NCBI GenBank assembly: GCA_028293125.1
Contig: JAQGPJ010000103.1
Coordinates: forward strand, 62,001 to 126,000
Length of the DNA: 64,000 nucleotides
From: Verrucomicrobiales bacterium
Lineage (GTDB): Bacteria; Verrucomicrobiota; Verrucomicrobiia; Verrucomicrobiales; V1-33
Direction of reading: 5' to 3'
The notes beneath the pieces were generated by a model. That model was not told where the DNA came from and did no database searches. It saw only the letters and a list, made by a program, of their open reading frames with translations. Both the position numbers and the translations under genes were made by a program. Below, piece by piece: positions 17,307 to 24,976 of this stretch; the first letter of the stretch is position 1; every line of letters begins with the position of its first letter.

Positions 17307-20075
17307 ATGGCTTCCGAATCCTTTCAGTTCGAACCCGGCAATCCCTTCGCGGCTGACTTGGCCCCGGAGGGTCCTTTGGCGGACGGGGAATCCCCAGCGC
17401 TTCACACCGGGGCTCTGGAAGATTTGGAGGAATCGCTGGCGTGGGCCCGCAGTCAGCCTCCGGAGGCAGTGGGCCGGGGAGGCGGTCAGGTGGTGCTGCT
17501 GCGGGCACCGAGAGCGGGGTTCGGAAAATCGCACCTGCTGGCACGGCTTCAGGGCCGGACTGTCGAGGGCGCATTTTCGGTGTTTGTCAGCTTTGACCCG
17601 GAAGGGGGCGTGGGCTGGAAATCGGCGCTGCAGCAGGTGCTGGCCTGCTGGCATGTGGCGGTGGCCGGCGGGACCATTACCACGCTGGACCACATTTCCC
17701 GGCGGGTTTTCTCGCTGATGAATGCGGACCTCATCCGCGCCGGCAGGGTGCCCTGCGCCCAGCCGGAGCAGGCCCTCACGGCGCTGGAGCGGGACTACGC
17801 AGTGATGTTTGATTTTGGCGACCCCCGGCAGCCAGTGGCGCGGTGGTTTCAGGACCATTTCGAGCCCCTGATGGCGGCGGCGATGCCGCGGATGCAGGCC
17901 ATGACCGCCCTCGCGGAAGGCATTCTGACCATTTGGCTGCGGGCGCTGTGCGGTTATGCCCAAGGTGGGGCGCAGGGCGATCCCCGGCGGCTGGAGACGC
18001 TGGAGTGGGCCATCCGCCAGCCTCTGGCTGTGAACCCAAGCCAGACAGGGGGGCTGCAATGGCTCACTGCGGTGAGTGAAGGTGAGGGATTTCACCGCCA
18101 GATGCTCACGGCGCTCTGCCGGCTGGCGGCGGCCTGCCGGCCGGTGGTGGTGATGCTGGACCACCTTGATGGCTTTTATAAGAGTCAGGATGACCTGCTG
18201 CGGCTGGGACGGCTGATCGCGGACTGGCGGCGGCTGTCGGGCCGCACAGTGCTGGTGCTCAGTGTGAACGAGGATCTTTGGACGGGCACTTTCCAGAAAG
18301 CCCTGCCCAGCGCCCTGGAGGACCGGCTGACCGGGGCGGAGGTCAGTCTGGGGGGTATCACCCCCGAGGAGGCGGCCTCCCTGATCCGGTCACGGCTGAC
18401 AGCGGCCCAGGTTCCCCCGGCGGTCGCCCAAGGCTTCACCGCCGGTCTGGATCTGGCTGGCTGGATCGCCCGGCAGTCGCTTCAAGGAAGCCCACTTTCC
18501 CCCCGTGTGGTGCTGCGGCATGCCGCCCGTCGCTGGAAGGAATACTGGAAACCCGCCCCGGCCGCTCCCGCTCCGGAATCTCTTCCAGCCTCCCCTCAGG
18601 CAGTGGCTTTCCCATCCGCGCCCCCCCCCGCCACGCCGCCAAAGCCGGCCTCCCTCTCCGGATCCGATTTCAGGACCATGCCGTTTTCAGTCCCCGCACC
18701 GGCGTCCACCCCGCCGGTGGCACCCTCCTCCCTGCCTCCATCCGCCCCGGTGGCTTCTTCACCGCGCACGATTACCGACTCCCCCCCATCGTGGGATGCA
18801 CCAGCCGGGGACAGAACGGCATGGCCGGCTTTGGATCCATCCCCCTCCTTTTCGGCGCACTCCCCACCACCGGCCACGCCGGCTTCCCGGCAGCCGCCTC
18901 CGCCTCCGGCATTCTCCTCCCCACCCTCCTGGCCGGCACTGAGTTACTCCCACCCCGCCCCGGCTCCACCCGCACGGGCGGCATCCCAGGCTTTTGACAA
19001 CCGCCGCGCCTCATGGCAGGCGGGGGCGGGCCCGGCAATCCCGCCTTATTCAGCACCACCCGCGCCGATGCCATCCCCACCTCCGCCAGCGGTGACCTCG
19101 CGGGAGGCCGTTTCATGGAATCTGCCTGCCCCGGACACCGTGTGGGAGCTGGAGGACACGGCTTACCGGCTGCCGCCCGCCTCCAATTTCACCGATCCGC
19201 ACGGTCCCGCCGCACCCTCCAATCAGCCCTCCCCCGCCTATCAGCCTCCGGCAGCCTGGCCGCCCTGGTCCCCTCCCCCCCCGGAAGCGCCAACCGCTTA
19301 TCCACCCTCCGCCTATGGCCGCTCCGTTGGCGAGTCCCAGCCTGTCCGCCCACCGTCCCGGATGATCCCGCCGATGGCCGGCACCCAGCCCTTTCCCCCG
19401 CCTTCAAGCGCAGCGCCACAACCACAGCCACCATGGATGCCACAGGGCTCCCTTGGCTATCATGCCCCCCATGAGCCGGCACCGGCGCAGCAGTGGCTGG
19501 CCCATTCCCTGCCGGAATACACGCTGGCCGGGCGTTTCCAGCAGTTGAGAGCCCACTTCGCCTCCGCCGCCCGGCTGGGACTGGATCACGACCGCCTGCA
19601 CCGGCTCATCAAATGGTCCGGGCAGCGGCTGGCCGTGGTGCGTTATGCGGAGGCTCCCCTGCCGGGTCCGCCGGGACGGAAAGCCGCCGTCTGGCAATCC
19701 CCGGACGGGGAAATCCTTTTCGGCATCCAGCCTCACAGCGACCACGCCTACTGGTCCGCCCTGCTGCAGCTGGCGCGCCAGCGGCGGGAGCAGGTGGTCA
19801 GCTGCCGGCTGGTCCTGTTCTCCTCCGCCGCGGCCCCCATGGACCCCGCCCTGTGGCTCATGCACCCCGATGAGGCCGCCGCCGCCCGTGCCCGCTTTCT
19901 GGATATCCAGACGCTGGACCACGCGGAGCTGGCCACGCTTTACGCCACGGATGAGGTCCTGCGCGAGGCCGAGCGCGGCACGCTGGCGGTGGGCTCCTCC
20001 GATGCCTTCGCGGCCATGGCGCCTTACCTTGAATTTTTCTGGAAGCGCCTCACCCGACCTTTGCGGTCCGGCTGA
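17307..20075 (+). CDS. P-loop ATPase with a long proline-rich linker and a C-terminal alpha/beta domain
   Basis: A 922-residue cytoplasmic protein I do not recognise as a whole. Residues about 1-400 look like an AAA/STAND-type NTPase: Walker A is APRAGFGKSH with K74 and S75, Walker B is VVVMLDHLDG with D285 and D288, and RTVLVLSVNEDLW near 315 resembles a sensor strand. Residues about 417-728 are an extreme Pro/Ala/Ser region, surely disordered. Residues about 730-922 are ordered again (YTLAGRFQQLRAHF, then AVWQSPDGEILFGIQPHSD, LVLFSS, and TLYATDEVLREAERGTL) and look like a conserved alpha/beta domain. The layout, NTPase plus tether plus end domain, suggests a switch, clamp or assembly factor. 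No signal peptide or membrane helix. A GtrA-like remnant follows directly. Confidence 0.85.
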   Translation: MASESFQFEPGNPFAADLAPEGPLADGESPALHTGALEDLEESLAWARSQPPEAVGRGGGQVVLLRAPRAGFGKSHLLARLQGRTVEGAFSVFVSFDPEGGVGWKSALQQVLACWHVAVAGGTITTLDHISRRVFSLMNADLIRAGRVPCAQPEQALTALERDYAVMFDFGDPRQPVARWFQDHFEPLMAAAMPRMQAMTALAEGILTIWLRALCGYAQGGAQGDPRRLETLEWAIRQPLAVNPSQTGGLQWLTAVSEGEGFHRQMLTALCRLAAACRPVVVMLDHLDGFYKSQDDLLRLGRLIADWRRLSGRTVLVLSVNEDLWTGTFQKALPSALEDRLTGAEVSLGGITPEEAASLIRSRLTAAQVPPAVAQGFTAGLDLAGWIARQSLQGSPLSPRVVLRHAARRWKEYWKPAPAAPAPESLPASPQAVAFPSAPPPATPPKPASLSGSDFRTMPFSVPAPASTPPVAPSSLPPSAPVASSPRTITDSPPSWDAPAGDRTAWPALDPSPSFSAHSPPPATPASRQPPPPPAFSSPPSWPALSYSHPAPAPPARAASQAFDNRRASWQAGAGPAIPPYSAPPAPMPSPPPPAVTSREAVSWNLPAPDTVWELEDTAYRLPPASNFTDPHGPAAPSNQPSPAYQPPAAWPPWSPPPPEAPTAYPPSAYGRSVGESQPVRPPSRMIPPMAGTQPFPPPSSAAPQPQPPWMPQGSLGYHAPHEPAPAQQWLAHSLPEYTLAGRFQQLRAHFASAARLGLDHDRLHRLIKWSGQRLAVVRYAEAPLPGPPGRKAAVWQSPDGEILFGIQPHSDHAYWSALLQLARQRREQVVSCRLVLFSSAAAPMDPALWLMHPDEAAAARARFLDIQTLDHAELATLYATDEVLREAERGTLAVGSSDAFAAMAPYLEFFWKRLTRPLRSG

Positions 20076-20169
20076 AAAAGCGCGGTCCGCGCTTTCAGGA
20101 CCACGCGGCAGGAGCGGCGCTTTTACCGGCGGTGTGGCCGGCTTGCATTCCGGACCGGGCAGCGTAGGA

Positions 20170-20512
20170 ATGCCGTCCGGTCATGCTTTCATTCTCCACT
20201 TGCTGGAACAGCATCCATCACCAGGACAGCGAATCCATAGTTTTCCCCCCACCGCCATCGCGTTCGTGCTCTCCAATGCGTTCGCCTCCTGGCTGAATAT
20301 GAAGTGGGTCTTCACTCCCGGACGCCACACCCCGCTGCGGGAATTTCTGTTCTTCACTGCAGTGAATCTGCCGGGAGCGCTGACCGGCACCCTGGCCCAG
20401 GCCATGCTGGTTTTTTCTGCACTGGCCGGAGTGGGCAGCGCTGGCGGGTTTCATTCTGCCGAATGTGCTGATCAACTTCATCTGCCGGAAATTTTTGATT
20501 TTCAGGAAATGA
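20170..20512 (+). pseudogene. GtrA-family membrane protein remnant
   Basis: The frame from about 20170 reads HAFILHLLEQH, then AIAFVLSNAFASWLNMKWVF, LREFLFFTAVN, which is the typical second and third helix of GtrA proteins (small flippase-like proteins that move polyprenyl-linked sugars). Near 20430-20440 it goes out of frame, and the +1 frame finishes with LAGFILPNVLINFICRKF and a TGA at 20510-20512, a textbook GtrA end. The first membrane helix is not readable in any frame. One extra base plus a lost N-terminus make this a degraded gene, unless two sequencing errors are involved. Confidence 0.7.
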
Positions 20513-20764
20513 TCCGCCGGTTATGGCCTCCGCCGGATGCGCCCGGTTTTAAAAATACCGGTTTCACTGCCGCCCCCCTTTGCCATGGGGCGCGGATCAT
20601 GCCGAAAATGGCAGCAGGAAGAGAAATTGGCCATCACCCGCCGTTTCCACGCCGACGCCGGAAAAGTGGGAAATACACCAAGGTTAATTTTTTCGCTTTG
20701 AAAGTGCCGGAATCGCTGGACGGGGGAATCGTGCTGGTTAATCCTGCGGCCAATTGCATTCCCT

Positions 20765-20779
20765 CCTCATATGATGAGG
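20765..20779. promoter_or_regulatory. Palindrome over the AraC-family ribosome binding site
   Basis: CCTCAT-ATG-ATGAGG is a perfect 6-base inverted repeat with a 3-base centre. Its right arm ends in GAGG, four bases before the regulator's ATG, so it covers the Shine-Dalgarno. This could be an autoregulatory site or an RNA hairpin hiding the ribosome site. Short arms make chance possible. Confidence 0.3.
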
Positions 20780-20783
20780 CTGC

Positions 20784-21695
20784 ATGGCACTTCGCGTGCT
20801 CAGTCCCGCACGCGAACCTGATACTTTTACCGAGATGAAACCCGCTTACGAGAAATTGGCCGCCAGTGTGGAGGATGGCATTAACTGTAATATTGTGCAG
20901 GGAAAGACCTTCGGCTGTGTCTGGCATTTTCACCCTGAATACGAAATCACCCTCACGCGGAAAGCACGGGGGCACCGCATGGTCGGCGACAACCTCACCA
21001 GCCTGAAATCAGGCGATGTGGTGCTCGTGGGCTCCAACCTCCCCCACGACTGGCAGAACGACACCGGCGCGCCCGGCGGAGCCCAGCCGGTGGACCACAT
21101 GTGCATCCATTTCGCCCAGGACTGGCTCGGGCCAGGCTGGTTGGATCTGCCCTCCATGCAGCATGTTAAGCGGCTGCTTGCCCGCGCCTCCCTGGGCATC
21201 CACGTGACCGGCACCACACGCGACGAGGTGGAGGAGTTGATGCTGCGCATCCCGGAGGAGCACGGCCTGCCCCGCGTCGTCACCGTGCTGAACATCCTGC
21301 ACAAGCTCTCGGTCTCCAATGAGACCGAAACCATCGCCAGCCGCGGCTTCGCCCCGGAACTGGATCCCCATGACGAGCTGCGGGTGAACAAGGTGTCACA
21401 GTACATTCAGAAGCATCTGGATGAGACCATCTACTTGGAGCATCTGGCGGAGCTGGTGCACCTGAGCCCCGGAGCCTTCAGCCGCTTCTTCAAAGCCCGC
21501 ACCGGCAAAACTGTGCCCGGATTCATCAACGAACTGCGCATCGGCCGCGCCTGCCGCCTGCTGGCGGAGACCGACTACCCCATCACCGAAATCGCTTTCA
21601 GCTGCGGCTTCCCCAACCTCGCCAACTTCAACCGCCAGTTCCTCCGCCTTAAAAACATGCCGCCCCGTGAATGGCGGAGGCAATTTGCGGGGTGA
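20784..21695 (+). CDS. AraC-family transcriptional regulator
   Basis: A 303-residue DNA-binding regulator. The N-terminal 20-150 region is a cupin-like ligand domain (FGCVWHFHPEYEITL near 47, GDVVLVGSNLPHDWQN near 77-92), of the kind that senses sugars. The C-terminal 205-300 region holds the two helix-turn-helix motifs: LEHLAELVHLSPGAFSRFFK and ITEIAFSCGFPNLANFNRQF, closing with the usual PREWRR. The start is supported by GAGG four bases upstream. It follows the GtrA remnant after 271 non-coding bases that include a CCGGT/ACCGG inverted repeat. Its targets are unknown. Confidence 0.93.
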   Translation: MALRVLSPAREPDTFTEMKPAYEKLAASVEDGINCNIVQGKTFGCVWHFHPEYEITLTRKARGHRMVGDNLTSLKSGDVVLVGSNLPHDWQNDTGAPGGAQPVDHMCIHFAQDWLGPGWLDLPSMQHVKRLLARASLGIHVTGTTRDEVEELMLRIPEEHGLPRVVTVLNILHKLSVSNETETIASRGFAPELDPHDELRVNKVSQYIQKHLDETIYLEHLAELVHLSPGAFSRFFKARTGKTVPGFINELRIGRACRLLAETDYPITEIAFSCGFPNLANFNRQFLRLKNMPPREWRRQFAG

Positions 21696-21821
21696 GAAAG
21701 AGGATTATGAATGGGATGGCAGCCTTGGCGGCTGGCTGGCATCAAGGATGCCGTCATGTCCAATCCGTCGGGAAGAGTCAGCCTGCGGCCCAGCCAGGTG
21801 TGCGCAAAATGGCGTGACTCC

Positions 21822-22031
21822 TCAAAGCGGAGCGGGCGCGCCTGCTGCGTTTTGCCGGGCTTGGTCCCACCAATAAGAAGTAAGAACCTTGGCGCAGTGA
21901 CGAACTTGCCCCTTGGTTGGAAAATCATCCGGGACAATTTCTATTTCCTCCAAAGCAAATGAAGTGCCATGGCCCGCATTGGCTTCAGTGACACCTGCGA
22001 GTGCCTCGGCAACATAGGCATCCACATTCAT
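21822..22031 (-). CDS. Possible small protein, unknown
   Basis: A 69-codon frame from ATG (MNVDAYVAEALAGVTEANAG) through SFALEEIEIVPDDFP and GQVRHCAKVL. The sequence has the balance of helix and strand expected of a folded small protein, but I know no family for it and the last residues (AGAPAPL) look random. A TTG further up could add 19 residues. It lies upstream-adjacent to the AT-rich inverted-repeat element, and a 13-base stretch of it recurs at 22347. Treat as tentative. Confidence 0.35.
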   Translation of the reverse strand: MNVDAYVAEALAGVTEANAGHGTSFALEEIEIVPDDFPTKGQVRHCAKVLTSYWWDQARQNAAGAPAPL

Positions 22032-22112
22032 CACGGGTTTAATTGGCGCTTCCCGTTTTGCGCGGGTTACAACCAAAGGCCCCTCCAAAGGTGTTACCCC
22101 GAATCTAATTCT

Positions 22113-22221
22113 ACTTTGGTAATTTAATTGATAGCCTTTTCATTATGAACGAGTTACGAAAATTGACCCGAAAAACTTAACTCGTTGATAATCAACGAGT
22201 TAAGACTTAATTTACCAAAGT
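22113..22221. repeat. AT-rich inverted-repeat element (MITE-like)
   Basis: The ends ACTTTGGTAATTTA (22113-22126) and TAATTTACCAAAGT (22208-22221) are inverted copies with 13 of 14 bases paired. Inside, a perfect 14-base inverted repeat with one centre base (22176-22189 and 22191-22204, arms CTTAACTCGTTGAT / ATCAACGAGTTAAG) forms a strong hairpin, and a part of its arm (AACGAGTTA) occurs once more near 22148. The element is about 109 bases and far richer in A and T than its surroundings. No coding capacity. This is the structure of a miniature inverted-repeat element or a regulatory RNA hairpin; no second copy exists in this window. Confidence 0.5.
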
Positions 22222-22610
22222 CGAACTAAGTGAAACCAGAACGCAGCCAAGCTCGGTAACATGACTCATCCGAAAGAAGGTATCAGTGTAAATCCGGGAC
22301 ATCCGCCATTCTGCCGGACTATTGGATCATTGACAAGGCCGCGGTGTGAAGTGCCATGGATTCATGTGATCGCCGCTGAATCAAAAAAGATTTAAGTTAG
22401 GGAAAATCACCGGTCCCCGGAAGAGAGCGGACCAGTGCCGGCGGGCTGGGACTGGCAGGGAAAGCGCGGCCAACGAGCGATGCGGGAGGAAGTCCAGAGG
22501 TATCGGGCAGGATGACGCCCGGAGGAATTCCGGCCATGCGGAATCCCTTTACCAACGATGGGCAATTTGGAATTTTTGAATACGCCTGATCTTCGTTTCC
22601 TTCCCAACAA
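22222..22610. other. Gene-free stretch downstream of rplI
   Basis: Nothing coding can be supported here. Frames that cross it have poor residue composition. Part of a 13-base direct repeat (TGAAGTGCCATGG, also at 21960) lies at 22347-22359. The right edge runs into the rplI terminator. Confidence 0.4.
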
Positions 22611-22646
22611 AAAACCCTCGGCGGACAGACCCGCCAAGGGTTTTTT
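22611..22646 (-). terminator. Rho-independent terminator of rplI
   Basis: On the minus strand the sequence forms CCCTTGGCGG paired with CCGCCGAGGG around a short loop, followed by TTTTTTG. The other strand also ends in a T-run, so it may work in both directions. It begins 33 bases after the rplI stop. Confidence 0.9.
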
Positions 22647-22679
22647 GGAATCGGGCTCTGAAGGGACCGGCAATGGAGA

Positions 22680-23177
22680 TTACTCCTTGTCTCCCGCGTC
22701 CTCACCGACGTCCTCCTCCTCGACAGGAGCGGTGACCGTGATCTTGATGAGGGCGTCCACCTCGGGATGCAGGCGCACGGTGATTTCGTGCTTGCCGGTG
22801 GTCTTGATGGGCTTCTCCAGATTGATGGCATGGCGGTCCACTTTGACGCCGGCCTGGTCGAGGATCGCCTGGGCGAGGTCGATGGTGGTGATGGAGCCGA
22901 AGGCCTTGCCGCCCTGGCCGGTGGCCAGTTCGAGCTTGATGGTGGACTTGCGGAGCTTGCCAGCGAGGTTCTGAGCCTCCAGCTTCTCGGCGGCCTCACG
23001 ATCGGCGCGGCGGGACTTGAGGTTGTTCAGGTGACGCAGGTTGCCGGCGTTGGCCACGAAGGCCTTGCCGGAGGGAACCAGAAAATTGCGGGCGTAACCA
23101 GCCTTCACGGTCACGATATCAGCCTCGGAGCCGAGGTTGGCGATTTTTTCCTTCAGGATGACTTGGACCGTGGCCAT
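22680..23177 (-). CDS. rplI: 50S ribosomal protein bL9
   Basis: A 165-residue ribosomal protein. The start MATVQVILKEKIANLGSEAD and the glycine-rich VKAGYARNFLVPSGKA signature (about 23-38) are those of bL9; a long connecting helix (LKSRRADREAAEKLEAQNL) leads to the C-terminal domain that contacts 23S rRNA. A possible upstream extension is non-homologous, so the ATG before ATVQV is chosen. An acidic tail (EEEDVGEDAGDKE) is slightly longer than usual. The usual partners rpsF, ssb and rpsR are not adjacent; the gene stands alone with its own terminator. Confidence 0.98.
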   Translation of the reverse strand: MATVQVILKEKIANLGSEADIVTVKAGYARNFLVPSGKAFVANAGNLRHLNNLKSRRADREAAEKLEAQNLAGKLRKSTIKLELATGQGGKAFGSITTIDLAQAILDQAGVKVDRHAINLEKPIKTTGKHEITVRLHPEVDALIKITVTAPVEEEDVGEDAGDKE

Positions 23178-23456
23178 GATCTTGGATGAATGGGAATGAA
23201 ATAAAACGAACGGGACGAAAATTGGAGCCCGCAAGTAAGGTCATCCGGCAGGGGTGTCAAGAGAAAGGAAACTGCAAAAATCCTCCGGAACACCCGGTTT
23301 ATCCGTTACGTTCCGCTGCCGGCCTCCGTCATTCATGATAAAGGATAGGCCCGATGGCCGGTTGTGGAGGTCGGGGACGCCTGTTTAGGTTTTTGAGGGT
23401 GCCTCCCGCATGGAAGCGGCTGAGAACTGTTTCCCTAATGCCTGTCCCAAGTCGCC

Positions 23457-24329
23457 ATGAATATCCTACCCCTTGAGGATCCCTTTCACAGACCGCTGCG
23501 GCTGATCAGCGACCTGCATCTGGGGCACGATATCTCCACTGTAGAAAGCGCGGAATCCCTGAGACCTCTGATCGCCGGGGCTGGCACCCTGATCTTCAAC
23601 GGCGACACCTGTCAGGAGACAGGCACAACCTTCCGGCTGAAGGGGCAGCGGATGCTGGCGGATCTCCACCGGATCTGCGCGGAGGAAAAAGTGGAGACAG
23701 TGTTTCTCAGAGGTAATCATGATCCCCATGCCCCCGGACCGGACCTGGTGGATCTGGCCGGCGGACGGGCCACAGTGATCCATGGGGATATCCTGCTGCC
23801 CCTTATTTCCCCATGGAGCATCCACGTCCACGAATTCCGTCCGGCGCTGGAGAAGATCCATGCGGAGTACAGCGCGCAGGACCGGCGGCGTCTGGAGGTG
23901 AGGATCGAGATTGTCCGCCGCTGCCGCGAGGTCCTGCCTGCCGCGTCCACCACACAGAAAGGAAAATCCCTGAAGGCCCGCAGCGCCCTGTTTTTCCGGG
24001 AAATCTGGCCGCCGCGCCGTCCTTGGGAGGTGCTGAAGGTGTGGGCCCGCCTGCCCGGCATCGCTTCGGATTTCATGGATGAATTCCGCCCGCAGGCGGA
24101 GGTCCTTATTTTTGGCCACACCCACCGCCCGCGGGTCTGGAGACGCCGCGGCCGCCTGCTGGTGAACACCGGAGCCTTTGTCACCTTCGCCAAGCCCCTG
24201 ATTGTGGAGTTCATGCCGCAGGGGCTCACCGTCCACCGGGTGGAATTGAAGGGCGGGCAATGGCGGGCCAAGCCGTCTTTTGTCCAGCATTCCTGGCATG
24301 GGCCGCCAGCATTCTCTGCGCTTTCCTAA
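23457..24329 (+). CDS. Metallophosphoesterase, LpxH/YbbF-like fold
   Basis: A 290-residue calcineurin-like phosphoesterase. All five metal-binding blocks are present: D19-x-H21 in SDLHLGH, D50 in NGD, N87-H88-D89 in RGNHD, H109 in HGD and the closing GHTH at 220-223. A helical insertion (about 125-190) sits between the last blocks as in lipid-A type UDP-diacylglucosamine hydrolases, but the substrate is not certain. It is a cytoplasmic or membrane-peripheral enzyme. The gene stands alone after a 279-base gap that contains no other gene. Confidence 0.88.
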   Translation: MNILPLEDPFHRPLRLISDLHLGHDISTVESAESLRPLIAGAGTLIFNGDTCQETGTTFRLKGQRMLADLHRICAEEKVETVFLRGNHDPHAPGPDLVDLAGGRATVIHGDILLPLISPWSIHVHEFRPALEKIHAEYSAQDRRRLEVRIEIVRRCREVLPAASTTQKGKSLKARSALFFREIWPPRRPWEVLKVWARLPGIASDFMDEFRPQAEVLIFGHTHRPRVWRRRGRLLVNTGAFVTFAKPLIVEFMPQGLTVHRVELKGGQWRAKPSFVQHSWHGPPAFSALS

Positions 24330-24451
24330 GTAAGACGGGGAGCCGCCATCGCGCTGTTCAGTCAGCCCGCGGAGGCACGCAGCCTGGTGCTGGGTTGCCT
24401 CCTGCCGGCCGGGTGCTATTCCATGACCTCCGCTGACAATCCACTTTTCCC

Positions 24452-24874
24452 TCACTGATCCTGGATGACATCCGGTGGCCGCTGTGTGATATGCCAAAGG
24501 ACTCCGGATGGATCGATAAGGTAGGAGACCCGGAGGCCCCACGGCTGGAGCGCCGGTGATTTGGGTGCAGGCACCCCAAATTGCCCGGGGAGATCCAAGG
24601 CAGTCACATGGCTCCACCAGCCATCCAAGTCCTCAACCATGAGCTGCATCATGAAATTTTCAGCCCAATCCTTCTGAAAATAATTTTGAAGAATGAAGCC
24701 ACCCGTCCCGATCCGGAAGATGGCAACCTCGCTGTCGAGCTCCTTCACAAACCCCAGCACTTCGTAAAAGCGCTTGGAGAGGTCGAAGTCCTTTGCCGGC
24801 AGGAAAGGCCGGGCAAGCTCACCGCCGGTTAAAAGAGGCGTTTTCACGATTCGGCTTGAGGAAAACTGCTTCAT
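24452..24874 (-). CDS. VOC-family protein (glyoxalase/dioxygenase fold)
   Basis: A 140-residue single-domain vicinal-oxygen-chelate protein starting MKQFSSSRIVKTPLL. Paired beta-alpha-beta units are visible (FLPAKDFDLSKRFYEVLGFV, then MVEDLDGWWSHV and YLIDPSGVLWHITQ). Such proteins act as dioxygenases, lyases or antibiotic/aldehyde binders; the substrate is unknown. The ATG lies inside a perfect 11-base inverted repeat, which could control translation. It runs in the same direction as the ThuA gene upstream (102-base gap). Confidence 0.82.
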   Translation of the reverse strand: MKQFSSSRIVKTPLLTGGELARPFLPAKDFDLSKRFYEVLGFVKELDSEVAIFRIGTGGFILQNYFQKDWAENFMMQLMVEDLDGWWSHVTALDLPGQFGVPAPKSPALQPWGLRVSYLIDPSGVLWHITQRPPDVIQDQ

Positions 24875-24905
24875 CCCTGACCGCCGGCACAGGTGGTCAG
24901 GGATG
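24872..24905. promoter_or_regulatory. Inverted repeat overlapping a start codon
   Basis: CATCCCTGACC (24872-24882) and GGTCAGGGATG (24895-24905) are perfect complements with a 12-base loop. The VOC start codon is in one arm, so the folded mRNA would hide it. The repeat may be an operator, an RNA switch or a hairpin for translational control. Confidence 0.45.
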
Positions 24906-24976
24906 AAAATAACGGACAATCTCAACCGAGGCCGAAGCTGGAGCCTCTTCCGGACTGCGGAAATCCGCCAACCGGC

